From: Thamnaconus septentrionalis
Lineage: Eukaryota > Chordata > Actinopteri > Tetraodontiformes > Monacanthidae
Assembly (NCBI GenBank): GCA_009823395.1
Contig: CM020510.1
Location: forward strand, 1,003,773-1,067,772
DNA length: 64,000 bases
Reading direction: 5' to 3'
The position numbers were made by a program, and so were the translations under genes. Under the pieces are notes generated by a model. The model had not been told where the DNA came from. It did not search any database and worked only from the letters and a program-made list of their open reading frames with translations. This document shows, in pieces, positions 35,557-63,811 of the stretch. Within the stretch, counting starts at the first letter, position 1. Every line of letters starts with the position of its first letter.

Positions 35557-36323
35557 GGTGTCTCGGTCCCTTTTGCGTTTCCTAACCTGTAAACTTCAGG
35601 TGCTTCCATTTTCAGCGCGCTCGCAGAAAGCCGACTTTGTCTTCAAATCGGTTTCACTTTTAAGTATTAACCTCTTCCTTCCTGCCAGTGCTTCCACTTC
35701 CTCTCAGCCAAGGCCTGATGTTGTTTGCCCCAGGTAACCCCTGCACGTCGAGCTAGACGCTAATATTACCCGCGTTGTCAAAAGTAAGCCATCGTTGTGA
35801 TGTCTGAAGTCGCTTACTCACTCGCTTGATGTTTCAAACAAAGTTTAACAGCTTGCCCGTCGTATTGTTGTTTTTTTTTTCTTTTTTAAATCACGCTCTT
35901 TCTTTAGCGCGTGAAACAGAGCTGTTACTAACAACAACAAAAAAAATGCTCAACTCAATTTCCTTACTCTTCTAATATTTCTACATCATTATTACTCTAT
36001 TACCCAGTCCATAAAATGTTCAAACAAGGCACATTGCAGCGCCTTTAACTACCACTTTACTGACCACTTAGTTTTGCTGTCATCTTTAAAGCCACGTGCC
36101 CCCAAAAACCAACCAAAGTTTCCGTGTTGACTGCGAGAAACCAACGCAGAAAGAAAACTGCACTTTCTTTTTTTCACACGTATACAACTGAGCCCCGGCC
36201 AATGTTTAACATTTCAGCTCCATGAATGATTAATGTTGAAATGTGTCTACTTTGCCCTCTTATGTCCTGGCTGCATCATGCTGCTCAGCCAGGGTGGTCA
36301 TGTGCACCTCCTCCTCCTCCTTC

Positions 36324-36367
<44 letters not shown>

Positions 36368-36437
36368 TGTCCATCTTTTATATCTGCCTATGTGTTGACA
36401 GCATTTCTCTCTCTCTCTCTCTCTCTCTCTCCTCCAG
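33937..36437. other. akt2 first intron
   Basis: Non-coding. Contains (ATT)n at about 34550-34594, a CA microsatellite at 35525-35552, (GAT)n at about 36325-36366 and a CT-array serving as the pyrimidine tract of the acceptor at 36437. Confidence 0.65.
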
Positions 36438-36567
36438 GCATTACAGTACATGGTCCTTTTCTTTAAAGTGAACCACCGTCGGGCACCTGACCAATAGGAG
36501 CAGTTTGCACAGTTTCCACCGGCTTGTCTGCACCCCCCTCCCAGTCCAGAGAGTGTTCTGCCCCAGC

Positions 36568-46330
<9,763 letters not shown>

Positions 46331-46348
46331 GCCGCCAGACTGTTGAGC

Positions 46349-46381
<33 letters not shown>

Positions 46382-46583
46382 CCTCTCCTCCTCCTCCTCC
46401 TCCTCCTCCTCCTCCTCCTCGCACCACACTCACCTTTCCTCAGTCACACTCTTAACGCCCCCCCCCACCCTCCCTACCCACACACACAACACCCCCCATA
46501 GCCTGCTAGGAGGGGGGGTTCGAGCAGCACCACATTAAAAAAAAAAAAAAAAGAAAAAAGACAAAAAACTGGCACAAAAGAAA

Positions 46584-46584
<1 letters not shown>

Positions 46585-46639
<55 letters not shown>

Positions 46640-46671
46640 TTAAAATTTGGTCTTGAAAAAAATGCACCACC

Positions 46672-46728
<57 letters not shown>

Positions 46729-46785
46729 TTAAAATTTGGTCTTGAAAAAAATGCACCACAACACACACACACACACACACACAGG
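46585..46785. repeat. Compound (CA)n array with duplicated spacer
   Basis: Three CA arrays are separated by two copies of a spacer reading GGTTAAAATTTGGTCTTGAA and then AAAAATGCACCAC, about 96 bases apart. The spacer copies are essentially identical, so this is a recent tandem duplication mediated by the CA tracts. Confidence 0.92.
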
Positions 46786-47057
46786 CTGTGACTGACTGAA
46801 CTCTGCAGGTGTGTGTGTGGTGTGAACACACTGGGCAGCTTCGTCTCTCTCTCTCTCAGCGTCCTCTCAGGGTGCTAGCCGCTAGCTGCTAGCCGCTAGG
46901 CTCTCCTGCAGGACCTCCCCGACCCCTCCCCCGCTGCTCTACACTGGGTACCCCCCCCCCCCCTCCCCCTCCATCACAGCCTTTGACTCTTTGGGAGGAA
47001 AAAACACAAACCAGGTTATGCCAGCAAAGTACCACCTCTTTACCAGCTGTATGTGTA

Positions 47058-47104
<47 letters not shown>

Positions 47105-47322
47105 ACAAAAACAAAACACACACGCACGTACTTGATAAGGTTTCGGGGAAAGAAGTACACCGAGGGGGTTTGGTTGGGGGGGGGGGGGCAGTTTTAACGT
47201 CAGTTGCAGTTGTTACAGTTTTCAATGTGAAGCCATACACTGCATCTGCTCCACTCTCTCTGACTCTCTACAAACAAAGTGCTCTTTGGAACTCGCTGTT
47301 ACAAATCAAATTGTTGCTCCAG

Positions 47323-47354
<32 letters not shown>

Positions 47355-48239
47355 TGGGGGAGGGAGGGGGGGTACACTGCACTGCTCTGCACTGCACTGC
47401 GCTGGCTGTGTTGTACTATCCAGTAGCACCACAGGCAGTTGTGTCTCTGTGAACTGGGTGGAGGCTGCGGCTCAGTCAGTTGAATCACCTGGTCCCTGAA
47501 CGCACCGTCTTAGTTTGAACCCCCCCACCCCCACCCACCTGTCCCCCTCACACCGCTGTGTGTGTAGGTATGAAAAGAGGGGGAGCCTCCATCATCATCG
47601 TCATCATCATCATCATCATCACCACCACCATGGTGCAAGGAAACAACGGCAACGCACGTTGTGTTGCTTTGATTTGTTGCTCATTTGACGGAAACGTTGG
47701 ATTGGAAACATTGTTTGTGCCGCCGGCCTCTCCTCCTCCGCCTCCTCCTCCTCATCCTCCACCTCCTCCGCCAGCCCAGGTGCCTTTTTAATGGAGAACC
47801 CTCAGTGACTCTTGCTATTTCTCTTTGATTTTGATTTTTTTTTTTTTTTTTTTTTTTTTAGTGATTATTTTTGCGGTATAAATGCTGGTTTTGGTCATTT
47901 TTAAAACATTTCTCTTTCCTCTGAGATGATGAACTGGTTGAGTCGCTGCTGGAGGGGAACCTTGAATCTTCTGCTGGTTGCTTCCTGCACCTGGAAGCAA
48001 CACTGGCTCATCAACACTGGCTCATCAACACTGGCTCACCTCACTGCTGGCCAACAGTCAGTCAGTCACTGCTGAGCTTCCATTCAAACATTTCAATGAG
48101 TGGATCGATTGGACATAGTTTGGATTGGGTGGGGGGGTGGTATTTATTATTAGTGGGGGCAGGGGGCAGTACCTGATTGCACACGGCTGCTGCTGCACAC
48201 CTGATTTGGCCTCAGTCAGAACTTCCTTACTGCTTTGTG

Positions 48240-48578
48240 TAGTGGTAGTACTGGTAGTAGTAGTAGTAGTACTGGTAGTAGTAGTAGTAGTAGTACTGGT
48301 AGTAGTACTGGTAGTAGTACTGGTAGTACTGGTAGTAGTGGTGGTAGGCGGTCTCCAGTGCAGCCTGTGCAACTCATCCACTGCCAGATTGCAGCTGAGC
48401 CATCTCTTTATTGACGTCTCCAGTGTCTTTGCTTTGACCCACTGCTGGAATATCATTGACAGGAAGGGGGCGCTGTTGTGCTGGCGCTGGCTGCTCAATG
48501 GCATTTTTTTGTTGTTGTGACAGGGAACCAACAGCTGGTTCCTGGTGTGCTGGCTGGCTGGGGGGGAGGGGGGCGAGA

Positions 48579-48610
<32 letters not shown>

Positions 48611-48805
48611 GCATTAGTAGTAGTGCTATAGTAGTTGTAGTAGACGACTTCTAATATAGTAATAGTACTAGTCTACTATCTACTACTGTAGTGGACCACT
48701 AGACTAGGACCACCAGACTAGGACTACTATAGCGGCCTACTGGACTAGGCCCACTGTAGTGGACCACTAGACTAGGACCACTGTCGTGGACCACTAGGAG
48801 GCGGT
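48240..48805. repeat. GTA/CTA arrays and TAGTGGACCAC repeats
   Basis: A (GTA)n block at 48240-48345 is followed by its complement (CTA)n at about 48579-48609, then imperfect palindromic repeats of GTAGTGGACCACTAGACTAG (at about 48690-48712 and 48756-48778). The two arrays could pair in the transcript. Confidence 0.8.
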
Positions 48806-49194
48806 GGGTCCACTGAGCAGCTGCAGTCTGATGAGCAGATGCTGAATCAAGCAACCATCCTCCAAAGCTTTCCAGAGAGACGGAGGAGGAGATGAGAAGA
48901 TGCTGGATCACATGGTTCCCCATCCACACGTTATTAGAGGAGCACATTCATTCATTCATTCATTCATCCATTCATTAATTCACCCACTCACTCACTTGTC
49001 CTCACCACCCCCCCTCCCCTCCCCCACCCGACCCCAGCAAAAGAATTAGGGTGCCAACGTTTTAATCATTTCCCCCCTTTTTTTTTGTTTCTTTTTTTGT
49101 AATATTATTGTAATTTTAAAAAAAAAAATGGAAAAAAAACTATTTCTAAAAAAAAAAAAAAATTAAAATTAAGCCTTTGATTGTTGCTGTATTT

Positions 49195-49236
<42 letters not shown>

Positions 49237-50158
49237 TTCCAGTCATCTTTCTGGAGGCCCCAAAAACCTTTTCTTCATGTCGAGTGTTTCTGTTCCACGT
49301 TGCTGGAGGAGATTTTTCCTTTTTTTTTTTTTCACGGCTCTTCTGAGCTCCATCAAGAGACATCACCGTGTTTGTTGTTGTTGTTGATGATGTTCATTTT
49401 TTTTTTTTTTTTTTTTTCTTTTTTTTTGTTTCTGCTAGTTTTTTTTTTTTCTTTTTGTCCATCTAATTCTTTAAAAAAAAAAAAAAAAATTGGAAGACGC
49501 ATTGTCCTGTCTGAGTATACATTATCCACAATATATATTAAAATTTTTAAACCGCTTTCTTTTCCATTTAAGTTCTTTCATTTCAAGGTTTTTTTTTTTT
49601 CCCCCTCTCTCAGTTTTCTGGGATTGTCGATGATGTCGAATATTTTCTGCACGTCGTTCATTGTGTGAGCTGCTGGTTGTTGCCTCGTCTCTCCGGTCAA
49701 TCAACCGATTCCATGTGTGTCCTCCCAATCACTGATCAATGTACACACACGCAGGTCATCGCGCATCTTTTTACTATTTAAAAAAAAAAAAAAAAACTCA
49801 ATCAAATCTTCATTTTTTTTTTTGCCTCCATATTTTCTTCAAACTTTGCAAATCCTTTCAAATTAAAGGTTGAATTATTTCGACAGACAGAGAAAGTCAG
49901 CGTACTGTGAAGCTGAGCTGCTGCATCCATCCGTCACTCTTCCTCATTTCACACCGCCTTGCTGTTTTCTCTCCTCTCACTCACCTTTTGAGCGGCGGTG
50001 AGATGTGAAGCTGTCAATCAGACGCCCCCCTCCCCACCCCCCGGCCCCTCCTCCTCCTCTCATTGCTGCGCAGCGAGTGGCCCCTCCTTCCCCCCGCAGC
50101 GGCTCAGTCCTGTGACCAGACAACTGCAGCACCTCCTCCTCTCATTGGCTCAGCCACA

Positions 50159-50194
<36 letters not shown>

Positions 50195-50640
50195 CATACA
50201 TATACATATATACAGTATATCTCAAGATCTGAAGTGATGCACTGATGGACTCCACTGTGGAAACTGCCTTCATTGCTCATCACAGCCGTCAGGTTGCTGC
50301 GGCTGCAGCTGCGCCGGCTCATCGTTTTCTTCAAACAAACAAACAAAAAAAAAAATAAAGGAAGAAAAACTGTTGGTTGCGAAGCCATATTCTGAAACTT
50401 TGCTGCTCGCCATGCTTTAAGCAATGCTTCTTAGCAAAACACGTGCATTTTTTTTAATTTTTATTTTTAAGGAATAGTTTGCACAAAAAAATAGAAAATG
50501 AACCAACGAAGGGGGCGGGGTGGGTGGGGTGGAGTTTCTTTGACATTTCTGGGATTTTTATTTGATTATTTTTTTTGACAACTTATTTGGATGGCAACTT
50601 GTTTATATGCAATAAAAGGAGCAAAAGGAAACCCCTGGGT

Positions 50641-52616
50641 GGCGAAACATGCAGCTGTGACTCCAAACTGATTTGAAACCAACTCCAGTCTGTGCGACTG
50701 TACGGGTGTTGCCTTAATTCCTCATCTTATTTTGATTGTTTTAGCCCAACAGCTTCAGCGAAGGTCCAGCAGACTGAGAACAACACTTTTCCACATCACT
50801 TTCTGCTATCTGCTGTACGTTTCTTTCAGGCTGAGGAGGAGGAGGAGGAGGAGGAGCTTCCTCGTCCACTTACATTCTGCAACTTTTTTTTTTTTTTTCC
50901 CCGCTCCAGAAATGTTCCTTAGACAAAGAAAGAAAAGTTGGCCAGATTTTTAAGCTTTCTTTTTGCGTGAATTGTTCCTTTAATAACCTGACACCTCTCC
51001 TGTAGGCTCACACAGGCACAGTCAAGTGCCTCCTCACTATTGTGTAAATACCAAAAAAAAGAAAAATAATAAAAAAAGAAATGAAATGAAATGGAATCAC
51101 AGCTTCATGGTGAATGCAGCGTGTGTAGAAGGGGGAGGCCTTGCAGCTTCTTAGTATTTTTCATTTGCAGCTTTACCACGGCGGCGACTTTGCTTTGTGT
51201 ATATACGAATGTGAGCAGTCACGAATGTCACGCACACACACACACACACACACCTGATGCTGGTGGAACAACTTTTCTTTGGTTTGTTTTTGTAGCTTCT
51301 TGCTGTTAGATGAGGCTCAGAGGGGGGGGGGGAATGGGGGGGCGTGGTCCATTTTGGACGGTTTTTCTTCCCGCCTTTGCGAGACTTTCCAGTGTCGTAG
51401 TCATACCTGCTACACTATGGTAGCGTATAATATTTGCAACTCTAATATGCCAGTAAAGGTTTTTACTGAACACAAATGTCTGCGTCTTCTTTCAGTCATG
51501 GGCTGGGCACCGAGCCGACAGCTGCATTCTACACTCTCACACAACACCTAAGGTTGCTGCCAGTCCACTTCCACATCACCCAGGCGAGAACGTAAAAGAT
51601 AAAGTGCAAACTTTTTTGTGTCATTATAAAGTGAAAAGTAGCGTCGTGCCAGACAAGCGTCCAGTCTGGTGGTTTTGTGCCCAGGATGGAGGAAGACGAC
51701 AAAGGTGATTTAGAGGAAACGTGGATTTGAATCACCGGTAAAAGCAGGAAATAAAAGTTCTGCGCTGCAATTGCAGTGTAGTTGTTGTTGCTGTTCAAAT
51801 TTGTTTTGTTTTTTTTGTTTTTTTTTTAAAAACATCGGGTTCAAAGTGCTGTTCTGGAACCGCTATCAAGATTTAGCACTGTAACACAACATTTCTGGAT
51901 GATACCCAGCCCTACTTTCACTGCTATTAATAGACACCGTGCACAATATGGGGGGAAAAGCCTCCGAGTCTAAAGGTTTGTCTGCACGTGATGTGGCTGA
52001 TGTTGCGGTTCAGTGAGAGAAGGAACGGTGCTGGGAACATTTCATGACTATTCTGCATGGTAAGTACTGCCTGTGGCTCAACGCAGCCGAAATATCACCA
52101 ATCAGGACCAAAAATAGATTTTCACGGGATTGATGATTTACACATGAACTTCATTTGACCTTTGGAAACTTTTTGAGCGCACTGTTATGGCCCAGCCTAG
52201 AGGGGGGCTAGAGCACAACATAAAGACCCCCCCGCCCCCCCCAGCTCTCAAGGAAGACCATGCACGTTGGTCCACAAGATGGATTTTTATTCACCACAAC
52301 CATCTTGGCGTAAACGTCAGGGAGGGCGTGGCCAAGTTAATAAGCAAAATGGCTCTTTTGAAGATTTTGACCTGTTCAAGGAAAATAAACAAAATAAATG
52401 ACAACCACACTAAACTCCTTAGCTGAACACAGGGGGGGAAGGGTTTCAACAAAAATGAGTGCCCGAGAAGACGCATCGCAGACAGGAAAGATAGAAATAA
52501 TACACAACAATATACACAGACATAACAGCGCAAACAAACACACACACAAATGTGAACAGAAACAACAACTACATTCCAATTGCAGCGCAAAACTTTTATT
52601 TTCCAGCTTTTACTGG

Positions 52617-52652
<36 letters not shown>

Positions 52653-52830
52653 AAACAGACGTATCTTTGCGCATTTTTTAGTGGTTGTACGGTCATTCGG
52701 GACCTTTTCTAGTGGTTGTACGGCGAATAGCTACGGATCGCGTAGAGGCTACATCACTGCTTTTAGCACAATAAAATAAAGTAATATAAAATATTGTTGT
52801 TTGTTTTGTTTTTTGTTTTAAACTAATCAA
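50641..52830. other. Intergenic DNA between akt2 and the cyclin gene
   Basis: Short (CA)n at about 51233-51253 and (CA)n at about 52620-52650, GA-rich and T-rich runs. No exon with family resemblance; the open frames are short or simple-sequence. Confidence 0.5.
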
Positions 52831-52837
52831 AGTTCAC

Positions 52838-52930
52838 CCGGAAGTGCGAGCTCTCACCTGTCTACGGTGGTGACTTCGCCCTCCCAATTATCCAATCAGC
52901 GCGGCTCTCTTTCCCGCCTTTATAAAAAAG
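52838..52930 (+). promoter_or_regulatory. Cyclin gene core promoter: ETS, CCAAT, E2F, TATA
   Basis: CCGGAAGTG (52838-52846, ETS type), CCAAT (52892-52896), TTTCCCGCC (52910-52918, matching the E2F consensus TTTSSCGC) and TTTATAAAAAAG (52919-52930, TATA box) are lined up upstream of the ATG at 53090. The start site should lie near 52955. CCAAT plus E2F boxes are typical of S/G2-regulated genes; activity is inferred. Confidence 0.65.
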
Positions 52931-53089
52931 GATTTCCGGCCGGCGCGGCGTCATGTCGTCTCCCTGCTTCCTCCGTGCTGGGCCTCCGCCGGTTCCCGTG
53001 GATAAGTAGCTGCAGCGGCCGGACTCCGGATCCCTGACCGCGGCCTAGCGAGCTAACGAGCGAGCGAGCTAACGAGCTAACTAGTTAGC

Positions 53090-58118
<5,029 letters not shown>

Positions 58119-58571
58119 ATAAATAAATAAAATCAGTTGTATTCATTTCTTATGGCTCCGTCTCTGGAAACCTTTCCAGCGTCCATTCAGCTTAGCAGAT
58201 ATCTACTGGCAAACGACAACCAGAAACTGTTTCCTTCAAAGAAAAATCCAGTGGTCTGCAGTGGCAGGAGATGCAGTGACGCTGCCTGACGCCCACTTGA
58301 CTGAGCCAGACGCTTGCTGTGTCACCTTGTGACCAAGGTCGTCGGTGTTTGGGGTCAGGCTGTGAGCTGAGACTCAGCGGTTCTCCTCATGGCCAGGTCG
58401 TACCGTGGACGCTGGTACTTTACAAATACTCCGATTGTGTCCTGATCTTTGTTTGCTTCCGTTATCTCCTCTCAGCTTGTCTGCGAGGTCGACCTCCAAC
58501 TTGGCACTGGGATTCGTGATTGACTGGGGATGCACCCAAAGCCCTTGTTTTAGAGTACGAGTACTTGCTTT

Positions 58572-58734
58572 TAATAAGCTGAAAATCTTAATCAGCAAAG
58601 TGACAACAAGGAACTGCTTGAGATGTCAATTTGCGTGGAATGGCTCAATAAAATGTTGTTGCTTTCATCTTTAATGTTAAACTGCCAAAATAAAACAACT
58701 CTTACTTGATATTCTCATTTTTCAGGTAGTGCCT
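58572..58734 (-). mobile_element. TA-type MITE, copy 3 (half)
   Basis: Matches the left half of copies 1 and 2 in reverse orientation, from TTTTAATAAGCTGAAAATC to the terminal CAGGTAGTGCCTG, followed by TA. The other half is missing. Confidence 0.82.
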
Positions 58735-59164
58735 GTACACTGGTATCAGTGTCATCAGCACTATTTAGTACAAGTAGAGGGCTCCACCTCTGTATCGGTA
58801 CCGATACCTCATGCTGGTATCGGTATCAATGCATCCCGATAATTTACACACGACTATATATACACTACATTACATACATACTGTACATACACATGACTGA
58901 TAATTGAAGTGCAGGTGGGATTATTGCCAGTATCAAGAGGACAGCCCTTCAGAAACAGCCTCTGTAATTAGTAGCAGTACTGCGACTACTACCGGTAGTA
59001 GTAGCATCACTGCACAGTTACAGTTACAGCTGCATTTGTCACTGGATCTGGTGTAAACTCAGCCTCTTGTTTTCATGTCTCCGTGACAAACGTGACTTTT
59101 CAAGCCGCCAGACGTGTCGCTGAGGTTGCCTCGCCGAACCAGTTCCTGTCTCTCTCTTCTCCAG

Positions 59165-59286
59165 TGATCACGCCAGGAAACCACCCGCTTCTGCATCCAA
59201 CCGTGTCATCTGCGGGCTCTCCTGTGCCGTCTGGTCCACATGAAGATACGGTCGCTCCAAACAAGAGTCGCTGTCGAGGAACCGAG
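59165..59286 (+). other. Possible orphan exon
   Basis: A stretch with a good acceptor (CTCTCTTCTCCAG) and a consensus donor (GAG|GTGAGC), open in one frame throughout (GNHPLLHPTVSSAGSPVPSG). I recognise no family. It may be an alternative cyclin or vwa7 exon, or chance. Confidence 0.3.
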
Positions 59287-60590
59287 GTGAGCTGCACAGA
59301 AAACTGCACTTTCACTTCATCAACTCACTGTGCGTCCAGAGCTGCCAGCTTCTTTCATGACGACGCTATTAACAAGCAGGTATGTTGGTTTTACAAAATA
59401 AAGAGAAATATATTTTTGAAAACATTTTAGAGCTTTCCAGAAATCTCTCCTAAAAGAATGAAACATTCTTGAAAACTGAAAATATTGAAACAGTCCTTTG
59501 TTTAGTCTGTGATGCTACATTTCAGTCATTTTCCTGCTGTAAAACTCTCTCTTAGTGCTCGCACCTTTAACCAAATGCCAGCTGTAACGGCACAAACAAT
59601 TAGTTTCGACTTTACCACCTGCATATTTTTACACAGCAGATAGAAACACACAGCCAGAATGCAGCAACTGCAGCTGAACTTGGACCAGTAACTGCTCTAA
59701 TTGTCTTTGCTGCTGCCAGTTCGCCAGCCAGCGGCGGCTCAGCCAGCGCTGTTGTCTAGCAACAGGTGCCCTGCGTGCTGCGGCTCACCAGAGTGAAAGG
59801 AAGTGGCTGTCGAGTTCTTGTGGCAAAGGCTCAGTTTGTGAGAAGAAGAATGATGGTTGGGGTCCCAGGGTGGGGGTGGTGGGGGTGGTGGGGGTTGGGT
59901 CAGTGCCTGAGACCCTGCCTGCTAATGTATGCGGCCCCTATTGTTGCTGATCAATGTGCCGTGCAATAATAGGCAGTGAGGAGGGGCAGCGCTGGAGCTA
60001 TGATCAGATGGACTCAGCAGCTTCACGCTGGTGTGGCCTCCTCACAGCCTCACCCTCACCTCCTCCTCCTCCTCCTCCTGCTTCTTCCCCGCTGCCTTCT
60101 TAGTTTTTGTTTTTCTGCAGAGACGCCAAGGCCTCGCTGCAGTGAAGACTCAATAACTTGGTGACGCAGTGCAGGAACACTGCGAGTGTTTGCTGGGCGA
60201 GGTGCGCTGAAAAAGTCTGCGTGCGCTTGCATGTGGATGAGACGTTTGTGCCGCACGTCTGAACACAACCAAGGTAAGAACTTTGTGTGTTTGTGTTGGT
60301 AAAAAAGAAAATAGATTGGAGTCGACATGAAAACAAAGCGCACCAGAATAGAATAGAGTGCATTTATTAATGCCACACTGGGGAATTTACATGCAGTTGA
60401 AGCTGAAATGCAGACTGTATCTAAAATGCAAACAGAAGTGCAGATTGTGAAGATAACGTCTAGAATATAACTTCATAAAAATGGGTAGAAAAGGAAGAAA
60501 TATACCAAACATACACATATTGCAGGTGTTTTGGATTCTTTGGACTCTTTGAAGCTACAAAACTGGAGCTTTTAACACTATTCTAATTTT

Positions 60591-60778
60591 CAGAGTTTGT
60601 GGGTTTGTGGTTTTAATAAGCTGAAAATCTTAATCAGCAAAGTTACAACAAGGAACTGCTTGAGATGTCAATTTGTGTGGAATGGCTCTCAATAACATTT
60701 GTTGCTTTCATCTTTGATGTTAAATTGCCAAAATAAAACAACTCTTACTTGATATTCTCATTTTTCAGGTAGTTCCTG
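60591..60778 (-). mobile_element. TA-type MITE, copy 4 (half)
   Basis: Same half and orientation as copy 3, ending CAGGTAGTTCCTG then TA. It starts at CAGAGTTTGTGGG, so it keeps slightly more of the interior. Confidence 0.85.
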
Positions 60779-61851
60779 TATGTACAGTACTGTGACAGTA
60801 GCAGCGGGATTAATGTTGCTTAATGTAAAGTGCTACAGTGTTTACTGACTTACTCCATTGTAATTTTTTGGCATCGTCATCTGATGGACGAGCAGGACAA
60901 TGTTTTCCATCCAGTTGCAGTTGAGTTTCTGGAAAATGCCAGATGGATGTATCATCATAGAACTGCCACCATGTTCCACAATGATGTCCAACCAATGCAG
61001 GTTGGACATCGTGAAACTTGAAATCTTTACAATATGGAACTCTGTCACTGTGGTTAAAATGTGCCAGTAGTTTGGTTGGGAGTTTGGTTTGGAAATGATG
61101 AAAATGAAAGTTTAGACAGACAGACAGACTCGATTGATCCCAGGCTGCACGGGAATTGAATGAGGATGTGAGCGAGCGTTTGTGGCCGCAGCGACGCCAA
61201 ACTGTCGCACTGTCAACTGTCAGATTGGAGGGAAACTATTATTTTGCTTTTGTGTCGGTCTCCCCCCCTCAGGAAGAGCTCGGTGTGTGAGAACAAAAGC
61301 AAAGCATTGTGTTGGAATTAAGGATGAGGTGGAACAATAGGAGCCTCTCTGTAGAGCAGGCTGAGGGAAATGTCTGGGCTGACCGAGGGTGCGGGAGGCT
61401 GGCACACAGTGAGCAGCCAATCAGCCCAGAGGCTGCTGAAGCTCCGATAACCAGGATTCTCCTTCAGGAGTGACAACTCATCCATTTACTGTTTAATCTA
61501 TTGACCATTCGTCACATTTAGGAGGAAACTGTTTGACCAGAAAACAAACACCCAGTCCATAAACTTGTACTTCACAAGTTATTTCATTTTCTCTTGATTA
61601 ATCTATCAGGCTTCACTTTGATACAAAGACTTTTCCACCTAAACCATGCAAAGAAGGTCTCTGGGTCAGGCAGTTATTATAGTCAAGGTCCAGACTGTCA
61701 TATTTGGCTTGATTTATGATCTTTGCATTGGTAAAACCTTAATATACATCCCATGAATACATTCATTACAGTGTCTACTGGCAGCACAACAGCAGTCAGG
61801 TGGTTTTCCTCCCGTTAGAACAGTTCTCAAATATATATGAGAATCTCCATC

Positions 61852-62150
61852 GATCAGTCAGGGTCCCAGTTAGCTGCCATCTTGCACCAGCATATTTCTA
61901 AGGAAGCCTGGTGTGGACAATCCAGCTGCCTGACAGCAGAGTGTTTGGTATTTAGACTGAACGCTAGGGGGCGCCCTCAAATAAAGCAACCAAGAAGAAG
62001 AAGGAGGAGGAGCAGGTATCCAGGTGTGGGCGCACAGGGCCACTGTAGCTCACTGGCAAGCCCAGGACGTGGAGGGAGAGTGAATGACGCTGCAATCTAA
62101 AATGTCACCACTTGATGTCGCTGTTTCCCCTTTAAAATCTCCAAATCTGA
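61852..62150 (+). repeat. Dispersed repeat family B, copy 3
   Basis: The most complete copy: ATCTTGCACCAGCATATTTC through CCACTTGATGTCGCTGTTTC. It ends about 85 bases before the vwa7-like start codon. Confidence 0.85.
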
Positions 62151-62235
62151 GACTCTTTAATGAGAGCCGTGCCGCCTGCTAATGCCATCTTCTCCTTCTC
62201 CATCCCCTGCAGGTAGGATGTGATGTTCTGACACC

Positions 62236-63811
<1,576 letters not shown>

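Larger units (their letters stand above)
46331..50640 (+). other. akt2: akt2 long 3' UTR (probable)
   Basis: Starts with (CAG)10 and (CTC)n within 90 bases of the stop, then several CA arrays, a duplicated GGTTAAAATTTGGTCTTGAA block, CTA/TAG arrays and T-rich stretches. A good AATAAA-type signal (GCAATAAAAGG) is at about 50610, making a 3' UTR near 4.3 kb, comparable to the long mammalian one. The end point is inferred. Confidence 0.5.
58119..62235. other. Intergenic DNA between the cyclin gene and vwa7-like gene
   Basis: Contains two half-copies of the TA-type MITE, a possible orphan exon (59165-59286), a G-quadruplex-type run (59868-59899), a retroposon tail near 60359-60392 and repeat family B copy 3. 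A 5' UTR exon of the vwa7-like gene ends or continues at 62215 (acceptor CCCTGCAG at 62207-62214). Confidence 0.5.
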
